This document shows positions 1-6,353 of a DNA stretch of 8,276 nt, piece after piece. The notes under the pieces are model-generated. The model searched no databases. It was not told the origin of the DNA and was given only the letters and a program-made list of their open reading frames with translations. Origin of the DNA: Desulfobacteraceae bacterium (GTDB lineage: Bacteria > Desulfobacterota > Desulfobacteria > Desulfobacterales > BuS5); contig DAOWMW010000051.1 of the NCBI GenBank assembly GCA_030642865.1, forward strand, positions 1-8,276, given 5' to 3'. Made by a program: the position numbers and the translations under genes. Numbering within the stretch: the first letter of the stretch is position 1; every line of letters begins with the position of its first letter.

Positions 1-4
1 AAAA

Positions 5-763
5 ATGGATAACAAACCGATTGAACTTGAGTGTTGTGATAATATCGCAATTCTTCGTATTAACCGCCCCTTTGTTCATAATGCGGTAAATGATAAATTA
101 ATGGATTTGTGGAAAATTCATCTTGATAAAATAGAAAATGACCCCTGTATCAGAAGTATTATAATCACAGGCGCCGGTCCAAAAACTTTTTGTGCAGGGG
201 GGGATCTGAAATATTTCGCATCTTTAAAAACCGAGAAAGCCTGCATTGATATGTCGAAAAAAATGCAGGCTATAAATAATAGGCTCTACAGAGGCAAACG
301 TGTTGTGATTGCAGCAATTAATGGCCAGACTTTTGGAGGTGGCTGTGAAATTTTGACTGCCTGTCATTTTCGTATGGGAGTACCCCATGCAACTTTTGCT
401 TTTAAGCAGGCTCCCAACGGAATTATAACCGGCTGGGGAGGGGGTAACCGGCTGATTAAATTAATCGGGAAATCTTCTGCGCTTCGGCTTTTATTAACCG
501 GCGAGCAAATTAACGCAGAAGAAGCCATGGATATGGGTTTAATCGATCAGATTGTTGAACATGAGGATTTAATGACGGAGGCTTGCAACCTGGCTAATAA
601 AATCAATGAAAATTATAAGGGATCAATTGAAGCTTTTTTAAAAATGGCTGAAATGCATGATTCAGCAGGAGATGAAGAGATTGAAAAATATGAATCAGAA
701 ACTTTGGTGCGTCTCTTTTTAGGTGAATATTTCCAGAAAATAGCGCAAAATTATTTAAAATAA
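5..763 (+). CDS. Enoyl-CoA hydratase/isomerase (crotonase) family protein
   Basis: This 252-residue protein has the length and fold signature of the crotonase superfamily, cytosolic enzymes that stabilise an acyl-CoA enolate in an oxyanion hole. Visible hallmarks are FCAGGDL (residues 62-68, first oxyanion-hole strand), INGQTFGGGCE (105-115, second oxyanion-hole helix with Gly112) and LTGEQINAEEAMDMGLID (164-181). Glu115 aligns with catalytic Glu144 of rat mitochondrial hydratase. The position of the second catalytic Glu (rat Glu164) appears to be Gln135 in FAFKQAPNG, so a standard hydratase mechanism is doubtful. The FAFKQ...GWGGG stretch (131-147) recalls the ethylmalonyl/methylmalonyl-CoA decarboxylase-like branch, but substrate and reaction cannot be fixed. 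The ATG lies 4 bases inside the window, so its ribosome site is not visible. It is followed after 39 bp by the cysteine-cluster gene. Family membership is secure; the exact reaction is not. Confidence 0.9.
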   Translation: MDNKPIELECCDNIAILRINRPFVHNAVNDKLMDLWKIHLDKIENDPCIRSIIITGAGPKTFCAGGDLKYFASLKTEKACIDMSKKMQAINNRLYRGKRVVIAAINGQTFGGGCEILTACHFRMGVPHATFAFKQAPNGIITGWGGGNRLIKLIGKSSALRLLLTGEQINAEEAMDMGLIDQIVEHEDLMTEACNLANKINENYKGSIEAFLKMAEMHDSAGDEEIEKYESETLVRLFLGEYFQKIAQNYLK

Positions 764-802
764 TTAGAACCAGGTCCGGCACAAACAATCATAAAAGAAA
801 CC

Positions 803-1498
803 ATGTTAACAGATATTATCCATCTGAAAAAAAGAAAAATTCTGGCTCAAATTTACAAACTCCATGATGATTTTTTACAAAAATTCAATATTGCATGTAA
901 AAAATATTGTTCCCATTGCTGTACCCGAAATGTAATTATTACAACCCTTGAAGCCGATGAAATTGTTGACAGTTTGATTTCAACAAAACAAGAGCATCTC
1001 CTTGAAAAGCTTAAAAATGAGATAGCCAGGGTCCGTTTTATTCCCAAAACAACTACCAATATGCTTGCTGTTTTATGCGCAAATGGAAAGGATATCCCTG
1101 AAGAAGAATCTGATGTTTCCTGGGGTTCCTGCCCCTTTTTGATTGATAAAAAATGTCCGGTTTACGAAAAAAGACCTTTTGGGTGCAGATGCTTTGTATC
1201 GACATCAGATTGCAGTAAAAAAGGTTATGCTGAGATTAATCCCTTTGTTATTACAGTAAACAATCTTTTTTTACAATTTATTGAGCATGTAGATTCCCAG
1301 GGATACTCCGGTAATTTTACAGATATTATTCTTTACGCGGAAGCTAAAAGGAATAAATTCCCCAAAGATTCAGCGGTTCCTGAAATGTTTCGCAACAAGC
1401 TTGTAAAAAATCATCCCATAACCTTTCTTCCCATACCACCTGAAGACAAGGTTCGAATAGAGCCTGTTCTCCAGGCACTTCAAAATATCAGGGTCTGA
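803..1498 (+). CDS. YkgJ-type cysteine-cluster protein
   Basis: This 231-residue protein carries the signature of the YkgJ / CxxCxxCC family, thought to bind zinc or an iron-sulfur cluster, with no settled biochemical role. Residues 32-40 read CKKYCSHCC (Cys32, 36, 39, 40). The second half of the signature is CPFL (110-113), CPVYEKRPFGCRC (118-130) and Cys137. Cys92 is an extra cysteine. There is no signal peptide or membrane segment, so it is cytosolic. The C-terminal ~90 residues lack recognisable motifs. The start ATG has only a weak purine-rich stretch (aaagaaa) upstream. Its 39-bp distance from the upstream crotonase gene on the same strand suggests co-transcription, but a functional link is unknown. 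Members of this family are often annotated as zinc/iron-chelating proteins. Confidence 0.85.
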   Translation: MLTDIIHLKKRKILAQIYKLHDDFLQKFNIACKKYCSHCCTRNVIITTLEADEIVDSLISTKQEHLLEKLKNEIARVRFIPKTTTNMLAVLCANGKDIPEEESDVSWGSCPFLIDKKCPVYEKRPFGCRCFVSTSDCSKKGYAEINPFVITVNNLFLQFIEHVDSQGYSGNFTDIILYAEAKRNKFPKDSAVPEMFRNKLVKNHPITFLPIPPEDKVRIEPVLQALQNIRV

Positions 1499-1503
1499 TC
1501 AGT

Positions 1504-1520
1504 AAAAAACCTTGTTTTTT
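1504..1520 (+). terminator. Possible weak intrinsic terminator after the cysteine-cluster gene
   Basis: Six bases after the TGA stop is a 7-bp inverted repeat, AAAAAAC-CTT-GTTTTTT. The right arm itself supplies a T-run. The stem is almost entirely A-T, so it is weak as a hairpin, but its position and T-tract fit a terminator for the upstream pair. Confidence 0.35.
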
Positions 1521-1670
1521 GTCTTGACAATGGGAATTACCTCAAGTTATCTACAGGATTCTTTACAATTTTTATAGTTACGTCGCTTTTTTTATTTGAT
1601 TCGAGTATATTTATTTGCACATTTTGCCAATTTTAAGTAAGATACAAAATCTTCTGTTCTGAAAACTATC

Positions 1671-1705
1671 TAAGGATTGGGGCTGAAATAAATTACGATC
1701 CTAAA
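1671..1705 (+). repeat. Dispersed stem-loop repeat, copy A
   Basis: Begins TAAGGATTGGGGCTGAAATA and ends AATTACGATCCTAA. The ends AGGAT and ATCCT pair as a short stem around a ~20-base asymmetric loop. It is one of three near-identical copies in the window, all in the same orientation. It differs from the other two by C for A after the GGGG. Its size and form resemble REP-type palindromic repeats moved by IS200-like (RAYT) transposases; that link is inference. Confidence 0.85.
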
Positions 1706-1734
1706 ACATGGTAGCAAGTTTATAAAAATTAATT

Positions 1735-1792
1735 GTAACTACTCAGCTACGCTGATTCAGTGTATTGCAAAAGGTATAATCTGAATAGTTAC
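1735..1792. mobile_element. 58-bp mini-element with transposon-like inverted ends
   Basis: The left end GTAACTACTCAG and the right end CTGAATAGTTAC are inverted repeats differing at one of 12 positions. The 8 bases outside them are AATTAATT (1727-1734) and AATTGATT (1793-1800), a direct repeat matching at 7 of 8 positions. IS66-family elements have ends starting GTAA and make 8-bp target duplications, so this could be an internally deleted remnant or a MITE of that kind. The 34-base interior has no coding capacity. Because AATTAATT is itself a palindrome, the flanks also extend the hairpin. A structured RNA or binding site is therefore an alternative. Confidence 0.5.
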
Positions 1793-1910
1793 AATTGATT
1801 TTATTATTTTTTGCTTTACCATTATCCATGGATTTCATATATAAAACAATCAGACAAAAATTCAGTGTGATTTATAGACCGTCACATAAAAGAATTTCAT
1901 TCCATTGTCT

Positions 1911-2071
1911 TAGGACTCGATCAAAAATAACTTAGCATTTTAAGCGTCGATCCATCCTGCCTGACTGCGTTACGAAAACGTATAAATATCTTGATATTCC
2001 TGCATTTTCACGCCTTGTCAGGCAGGCGCCTCAACACTTAAAATTGCCAATTTATTTTCGATCGAATCCTT
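1911..2071. repeat. Long imperfect palindrome (~161 bp), MITE-like
   Basis: The first 55 bases (1911-1965) and the reverse complement of the last 55 (2017-2071) agree at about 44 positions with one single-base gap. Landmarks are TAGGACTCGATC against TAGGATTCGATC at the outer end and a shared CCTGCCTGAC at the inner end. Pairing continues, with gaps, through GAAAA/TTTTC to a perfect central hairpin AATATC-tt-GATATT (1985-1998). The whole block can thus fold into one hairpin or cruciform. It has no open reading frame. A non-autonomous palindromic element is the likely explanation. Confidence 0.85.
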
Positions 2072-2106
2072 AGGATTGGGGATGAAATAAATTACACGAT
2101 CCTTAA
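2070..2106 (+). repeat. Dispersed stem-loop repeat, copy B
   Basis: Begins TTAGGATTGGGGATGAAATA and ends ACACGATCCTTAA, with TTAGGAT/ATCCTTAA as the pairing ends. It carries two extra bases (AC) before the right arm compared with copy A. Its first bases overlap the right end of the long palindrome, so the two repeats are fused. Confidence 0.85.
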
Positions 2107-2225
2107 TGTCTATAGCTATACGATTAATATTATCTCCTCGCTCATGTCTTGCCCCAAATTTTAAAATTTAATAATTACCTGACAATCTATGGGGTGGATA
2201 TATACAATTATTTTTTTACAAATTA

Positions 2226-2245
2226 AGTAGTGTCCGGACACTACT
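2226..2245. promoter_or_regulatory. Perfect 20-bp palindrome upstream of the barrel-protein gene
   Basis: AGTAGTGTCCGGACACTACT is its own exact reverse complement and ends 30 bp before the ATG at 2276. It has no T-run on either side, so it is not an intrinsic terminator. A dimeric-repressor operator is plausible because a -10-like TATAAA lies just downstream (2260-2265). Alternatively it is two abutting insertion-sequence ends, since many elements end in a TAGTGTCC-like sequence. The choice is unresolved. Confidence 0.55.
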
Positions 2246-2259
2246 GTCAAAAAATTAGG

Positions 2260-2265
2260 TATAAA
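2260..2265 (+). promoter_or_regulatory. Possible -10 box (TATAAA) for the barrel-protein gene
   Basis: TATAAA sits 10 bp before the ATG. The best upstream partner is CGGACA (2235-2240), inside the 20-bp palindrome, with a long 19-bp spacer. If real, the transcript would begin within a few bases of the start codon. No Shine-Dalgarno sequence is visible before this ATG, which would fit a leaderless or near-leaderless message. Weakly supported. Confidence 0.25.
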
Positions 2266-2275
2266 TAACTGAAAC

Positions 2276-4075
2276 ATGATAAAAACACATTCATTCCATA
2301 TTCCTGTAATGGGTATTGGATTTACTGTTGATACGCCATTAAAGGTTTCTCACTACGGAATTGATTCGGTAATTTCCTTAACTGATGATGTTCTTCTTGA
2401 AAAGTTGAGAAAAGTGTACTGTGATAAATTTAAAATTCCTTATTATGAAATCGCAGAAAAAAATGACGATTGCAGGGCAAAAAGAATTACATCCTATCTT
2501 GATTTAATAAACAATTTGGGGAAAAAAAAATTTGAAGAATTGAAAAATATTACTATTGAAAAGAGTAATGCTGTAAAGAAATATTTCAATATGCTGCCTA
2601 ACGATTCAACCATAAAACAAAAATTCGAGAGAATAGCTGCAGAAAGTTTTGATGTAAATGCAATTGAAAGCTGGATGAAAAACAACTTGTCAATGGGTAG
2701 TATTGATGTAAACATTATGACCAAACTTGATAAGGAAAATTATATTGAGGACAAAAAATTACCTGTGGAGTATAATGATGCCCATGCTGCGCTTAGGGGG
2801 TATGCCAACAGCAATTTAAGATCTTCCCTGATCCTGTCAGCAGGAATAAATCCAAGATTGTACAGCTATTTTGAACAATTTGACGATTTTTATGCTAATG
2901 AAAATGGAGAAATAAAAAAAAAAATTGTTTTAAAAGTCAGCGATTACAGATCAGCTTTAATTCAGGGTAAATTTTTTGCCAAAAAAGGGTTGTGGGTTTC
3001 AGAATACAGGGTTGAATCAGGTCTTAACTGTGGAGGACATGCTTTTGCGACGGATGGATATCTCCTGGGACCCATATTGGCTGCATTCAGGGATAATCGA
3101 AAAGAACTGATTCAATCAATTCATAAAATCCTGATCCAGGCCCTTATCAATAAAAACCGTCCCCTCCCAAAAACAGAATTGCCACTAAAAATTACTGCTC
3201 AAGGGGGTGTTGGCACGGCTGAAGAGCATCAATTCCTAATGGAACATTATCAACTTGATTCAGTTGGATGGGGTTCCCCTTTTCTTTTAGTCCCGGAAGT
3301 TACTAATGTTGATGAGTCCACGGAAAAATTATTAAAAGAATCCACAGAAAAAGATCTGTATTTAAGCAATACATCCCCCTTGTTCGTTCCTTTTAACAGT
3401 ATTAAAGCCAACACTAAAGATCTTGCAAAATTATCTTTGATTGATAAAGGGAAGCCAGGTAGTTCATGCCCTAAAAAATATCTTGTTTCCAATAAAGAAT
3501 TTTCTGAAAAAGCTATTTGCGTTGCTTCACGTCAGTATCAGTATTTAAAATTAAAAGAATTATATAATGCAGGATTATCTCCTGATGAGCTCCAGAATAA
3601 AGTGGACAGAATCGTTGACAAGGCATGCATTTGTGTGGGGTTAGGGACATCTGCCTTGCTGGTAAATAATTTGGATACCAGGGTTGAAGGTGGCGGTGTC
3701 TCTGTTTGTCCTGGCCCAAACATGGCGTATTTTTCAAAAACAATGGGCTTAAAAGAAATAATTGATCATATTTACGGCAGAGCAAATATGATTACAAGGA
3801 CAGACCGCCCAAATATGTTTATAAAGGAACTAAAAATTTACATCGATTTTTTAAAAGATAAAATAAAGGGAGGGATGGATCTCAATGCAAATAAACAAGA
3901 AAAATACTTGTTAACTTTTGTAAAGAATTTAAACAAAGGAATCGATTATTATTACAAATTATTTGCTGATTTGAAGAGCGCATTTAAAGATACAAAATCG
4001 GGTATTCTAGCTGAGTTGGATAATAGCAGAAAAACTTTACATATCCTGAAAATAGAAATAGAAGCTCTAAGGTAA
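2276..4075 (+). CDS. Conserved-looking protein of unknown function, possible FMN-barrel (nitronate monooxygenase-like)
   Basis: I cannot assign a function to this 599-residue cytosolic protein. The N-terminus, IPVMGIGFTVDTPLKVSHYG (residues 9-28), resembles the first strand of 2-nitropropane dioxygenase/FabK-type FMN barrels. ITAQGGVGTAEEHQFL (306-321) followed by SVGWGSPFLLVPE (329-341) resembles their phosphate-binding GG(I/V)G loop and the following G-x-x-F strand. GLNCGGHAF (249-257) is another glycine-rich, probably conserved motif. The C-terminal half has cysteines at 398, 415, 451, 453 and 478 in motifs such as CICVGLGTSALLVNN and VCPGPN, which could bind metal or be catalytic. The last ~90 residues are lysine-rich and look helical. 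The start is supported by the IPVMG motif so near the N-terminus, although no ribosome site is visible. The stop is 6 bp before the radical SAM gene, so the two are surely co-transcribed and may act together. The barrel assignment is inference. Confidence 0.75.
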   Translation: MIKTHSFHIPVMGIGFTVDTPLKVSHYGIDSVISLTDDVLLEKLRKVYCDKFKIPYYEIAEKNDDCRAKRITSYLDLINNLGKKKFEELKNITIEKSNAVKKYFNMLPNDSTIKQKFERIAAESFDVNAIESWMKNNLSMGSIDVNIMTKLDKENYIEDKKLPVEYNDAHAALRGYANSNLRSSLILSAGINPRLYSYFEQFDDFYANENGEIKKKIVLKVSDYRSALIQGKFFAKKGLWVSEYRVESGLNCGGHAFATDGYLLGPILAAFRDNRKELIQSIHKILIQALINKNRPLPKTELPLKITAQGGVGTAEEHQFLMEHYQLDSVGWGSPFLLVPEVTNVDESTEKLLKESTEKDLYLSNTSPLFVPFNSIKANTKDLAKLSLIDKGKPGSSCPKKYLVSNKEFSEKAICVASRQYQYLKLKELYNAGLSPDELQNKVDRIVDKACICVGLGTSALLVNNLDTRVEGGGVSVCPGPNMAYFSKTMGLKEIIDHIYGRANMITRTDRPNMFIKELKIYIDFLKDKIKGGMDLNANKQEKYLLTFVKNLNKGIDYYYKLFADLKSAFKDTKSGILAELDNSRKTLHILKIEIEALR

Positions 4076-4081
4076 TTTTTA

Positions 4082-5125
4082 ATGTTGCTGAAAAATTTAA
4101 AAAGTTTAAGCATTTTGCTTGGGATGAAATGTAATTGTAAATGCCCCCATTGCTTTTATTTTCCAAAAAAAAATAATTATGCGCCGATTGATCCTGGTAT
4201 GCTGGATGATGCATTAAAAAGTATTTCAGGGGAGCATAATATCGCCAGTGTTAATTTTGCAGGAGGGGAGCCCTTTTATTATTTTGATACAATGATCGAA
4301 TGCATGGAGCGATTAAAAAAAAATGGAATATATTTTTTTTCATTATCCACCAATGCGGGCTGGGCTGCCAACATCCATGAAGTTGAAAAAAAACTCTCTA
4401 TCCTTGTACGGCACGGACTTGGCGCCATGTGGGTTAGTGCTGACAGCTTTCATCAACAAGGAGTTCCCCTTCAAAATGTAATGAATATTATAAATGCGGG
4501 GGAAGCAATGAGAAATATGGGAGCGCAGCTTTCCATAAGTATTGTTTCCACATATCTCGGGTATTTTACCTATGATTGTTCCATGAACAGAAAAACCAGC
4601 GAAATACGAAGGCAAGTGTGGGACGCCAACATATATCCCATAGAAACATTCGTAAACGCCCATGGAAGAGGCGCTTTTTTGATCCCAAAAGAACTTTGTA
4701 TAAACAAAAAACTCGATAGAAAATGCTGGGAGGTAAAAATGGGCATGCTCCACCCCGGGGGACCATCCATGGTTTCCATGGATCCATCGGGTTATGTTGA
4801 TGGCTGTTTTGGCGTTTCCCTTGGAAATCTTAAAAAAAATAGTCTCATGGATATTTTCCGCAGATATTTTAACAAGCCGGGCCCCATTGTGAAAATTCTC
4901 AGGGAAACTGGAGCCCTCGGCTTAAAAAAGTTCGCCGAAAAAAGAGGTTTTCATCCTGAGGATGGGTACTTTGATGAATGCCATCTTTGCCATATAACCA
5001 GAAATTACCTTAAAAAAAATTGCCGGGAAGAGTTTGAAGAATTTTTGAAGCCCCAATTTTGCTATCCTCCTGTTGAAGATAATAAAGTGCATGCTTTTGC
5101 AGATTGGAACAGGGAAAAAAATTAA
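4082..5125 (+). CDS. Radical SAM enzyme with cysteine-rich C-terminal extension
   Basis: This 347-residue enzyme binds a [4Fe-4S] cluster through C-x3-C-x2-C (Cys17, Cys21, Cys24) and would cleave S-adenosylmethionine to start radical chemistry. Cys19 lies inside the motif. The SAM-contacting GGEP is at 61-64, STN at 89-91, and SADSFHQ (119-125) is a typical barrel-strand motif. The region 231-262 (MDPSGYVDGCFG then LGNLKKNSLMDIF) looks like the start of a SPASM/twitch-type domain. Further cysteines at 242, 300, 303 (CHLC), 314 and 327 could hold a second cluster. There is no signal peptide or membrane segment. A ribosome site AAGG (4069-4072) lies 9 bp before the ATG, within the end of the upstream gene, so translation is probably coupled. 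The substrate is unknown; the upstream 599-residue protein is the obvious candidate partner. Its stop overlaps the stop of the convergent glycosyltransferase gene. Confidence 0.9.
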   Translation: MLLKNLKSLSILLGMKCNCKCPHCFYFPKKNNYAPIDPGMLDDALKSISGEHNIASVNFAGGEPFYYFDTMIECMERLKKNGIYFFSLSTNAGWAANIHEVEKKLSILVRHGLGAMWVSADSFHQQGVPLQNVMNIINAGEAMRNMGAQLSISIVSTYLGYFTYDCSMNRKTSEIRRQVWDANIYPIETFVNAHGRGAFLIPKELCINKKLDRKCWEVKMGMLHPGGPSMVSMDPSGYVDGCFGVSLGNLKKNSLMDIFRRYFNKPGPIVKILRETGALGLKKFAEKRGFHPEDGYFDECHLCHITRNYLKKNCREEFEEFLKPQFCYPPVEDNKVHAFADWNREKN

Positions 5126-5925
5126 TTTTCAGGGTTGGTTTTAATCTCGGCCTTATTCTTATGAATATCCATAAGTTTAATATATTTCAAGAATTTACCA
5201 TAGGCTGAATGAATTGAAATAACAAAACCGTAATAACCATCCAGAATGCCGAGTTTAATAAAATATTTTTTCAGAAATGTGAGTGGAGGATTCAATAAAA
5301 TATCGATTAAAAGGCTTGCCTTCCTTCCTGTGTGAAAGGCTTCTTTTGCGGCTATTTCCGAGAAACTGTTCATTTGGGCTACATGATCTTTAATTGAAGC
5401 ATAGGAATAGTGAAATAAATCCCCGGATAAATGGAAAATTTTTGTTCCATCTGCCATGATAACCCTGTCATGGGGATTGGTTCCACCCCAGCGTCCCCTT
5501 TGCCTGTCCCATAATCTGATCTTTTTGTCAGGATACCATCCGCAATGTCTGATCCATTTTCCGCAATAGTTCGTCAGCCTGTTAAAGGAATACGCATTGT
5601 ATTGCCAATTTGATTTTACACGGCCAATGGATTCTTTTAATTCATTTGAAAGGACTTCATCTGCATCTAAAGATAAAATATGGTCATACTTTGCTTTTCC
5701 CATGGCATAGTTTTTTTGCTCAACATGACCTGTAAATCTGTTACACATAAAAAATACTCCCCTGCCAAGGCAAATATCTTCTGTTCCATCAGTTGAAAAA
5801 GAATCGACAACAATTATTTCATCGGCAAGACCAACAAGGGAGTCGAGGCATTGGCCGATGTTTTTTTCCTCATTAAATGTTATGATAACAGCGGATATTT
5901 TGACTGAGCTTCCCATGGGAAACAT
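5122..5925 (-). CDS. Family 2 glycosyltransferase, lipopolysaccharide-core (WaaE/KdtX) type
   Basis: This 267-residue GT-A fold enzyme transfers a sugar from a nucleotide-sugar donor, most likely onto lipopolysaccharide core or another surface glycan at the inner membrane. The nucleotide-binding strand is ISAVIITFNEEKNIGQCLDS (residues 10-29), followed by IIVVDSFSTDGTED (37-50). The metal-binding DxD is Asp87-Ala-Asp89 in LSLDADE. The middle region WYPDKKIRLWDR (130-141), PHDRV (151-155) and LFHYSY (170-175), and the end LGILDGYYG (225-233), match the beta-glucosyltransferase WaaE/KdtX pattern. The C-terminal segment from about 218 to 250 is hydrophobic and basic, fitting membrane association. 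The start at Met1 rather than Met4 is chosen because AGGAG lies 8 bp before it. It stands alone on the minus strand, converging on the radical SAM gene. The sugar and acceptor are not determined. Confidence 0.9.
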   Translation of the reverse strand: MFPMGSSVKISAVIITFNEEKNIGQCLDSLVGLADEIIVVDSFSTDGTEDICLGRGVFFMCNRFTGHVEQKNYAMGKAKYDHILSLDADEVLSNELKESIGRVKSNWQYNAYSFNRLTNYCGKWIRHCGWYPDKKIRLWDRQRGRWGGTNPHDRVIMADGTKIFHLSGDLFHYSYASIKDHVAQMNSFSEIAAKEAFHTGRKASLLIDILLNPPLTFLKKYFIKLGILDGYYGFVISIHSAYGKFLKYIKLMDIHKNKAEIKTNPEN

Positions 5926-6353
5926 GTTAATTACTCCTGTTCCTGTTACAGCTTTTTTTAAAAATTATTGCATGAATATCGTCTATATATAATAATTTAC
6001 TCGCAACTATTGGTTTTCACATAAATAAACTCACTCCGTTATTGGTCATCGGAGTATTATGCAATACCCCTTCCTGCGTTTTGCTCTGTGCCTTTTTCAA
6101 AAATCGGATTATTATCTAAAAATCTACAGGTTAAAATTAGATCGGCAAATGTAACGGGATCAGGCAGATGTTGAATAATTTCATGCAAAAGCTAACCCCA
6201 CAGGTAGCAAAATTTTAGCGGCAGGAATAGATTGGGTCTTTTGAGGATAAAATTTTAATCTAACGTAGAGATTGACAAAAAGTGCATAACACGTTTGGGG
6301 AAAAATGGTCAAATGTTTATTTGACTCTTTTTGAAAAAACAGGCTCAAAATAA
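5926..6353. other. Gene-free divergent spacer (428 bp)
   Basis: This lies between divergent genes and should hold both promoters. I see no coding region. The clearest structure is a 6-bp inverted repeat, ACTCCG (6033-6038) and CGGAGT (6050-6055), around an 11-base loop, without a T-run. TTGACA at 6272-6277 has no acceptable -10 partner at normal spacing. No convincing promoter can be named. Confidence 0.6.
5934..5938 (-). promoter_or_regulatory. Ribosome binding site of the glycosyltransferase gene
   Basis: On the minus strand this reads AGGAG, 8 bp before the ATG at 5925-5923. It decides for the first Met; the alternative Met4 would be 17 bp away. Confidence 0.7.

Larger units (their letters stand above)
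1499..2275. other. Gene-free, repeat-dense spacer (777 bp)
   Basis: I find no convincing coding region on either strand. The block holds a probable weak terminator, two copies of a dispersed stem-loop repeat (1671-1705 and 2070-2106), a mini-element with inverted ends (1735-1792), a long palindrome (1911-2071) and a perfect 20-bp palindrome (2226-2245), each listed separately. The stretches at 1530-1670, 1801-1905 and 2107-2225 show nothing I can name beyond AT-rich sequence. Confidence 0.8.

Noticed and set aside
1524..1529. TTGACA, a perfect -35 hexamer after the cysteine-cluster gene
   Set aside because: No good -10 box lies 16-18 bp downstream, and the next gene is more than 700 bp away.
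1547..1555. TTATCTACA, one base from a DnaA box
   Set aside because: It is a single imperfect site with no cluster, AT-rich unwinding array or dnaA/dnaN neighbour, so an origin is not supported.
3752..3800. A placeholder interval inside the 599-residue protein gene, listed among the findings with an empty title and interest 0
   Set aside because: No observation is claimed there; that entry should be ignored.
4343..4787. Several minus-strand open frames of 69-136 codons inside the radical SAM gene
   Set aside because: They are shadows of a gene with clear motifs and have no recognisable domains.
6033..6055. Hairpin ACTCCG/CGGAGT in the spacer before the methyltransferase gene
   Set aside because: The stem is short, has no T-run and no second copy in the window, so it was noted within the spacer but not called as a terminator or element.
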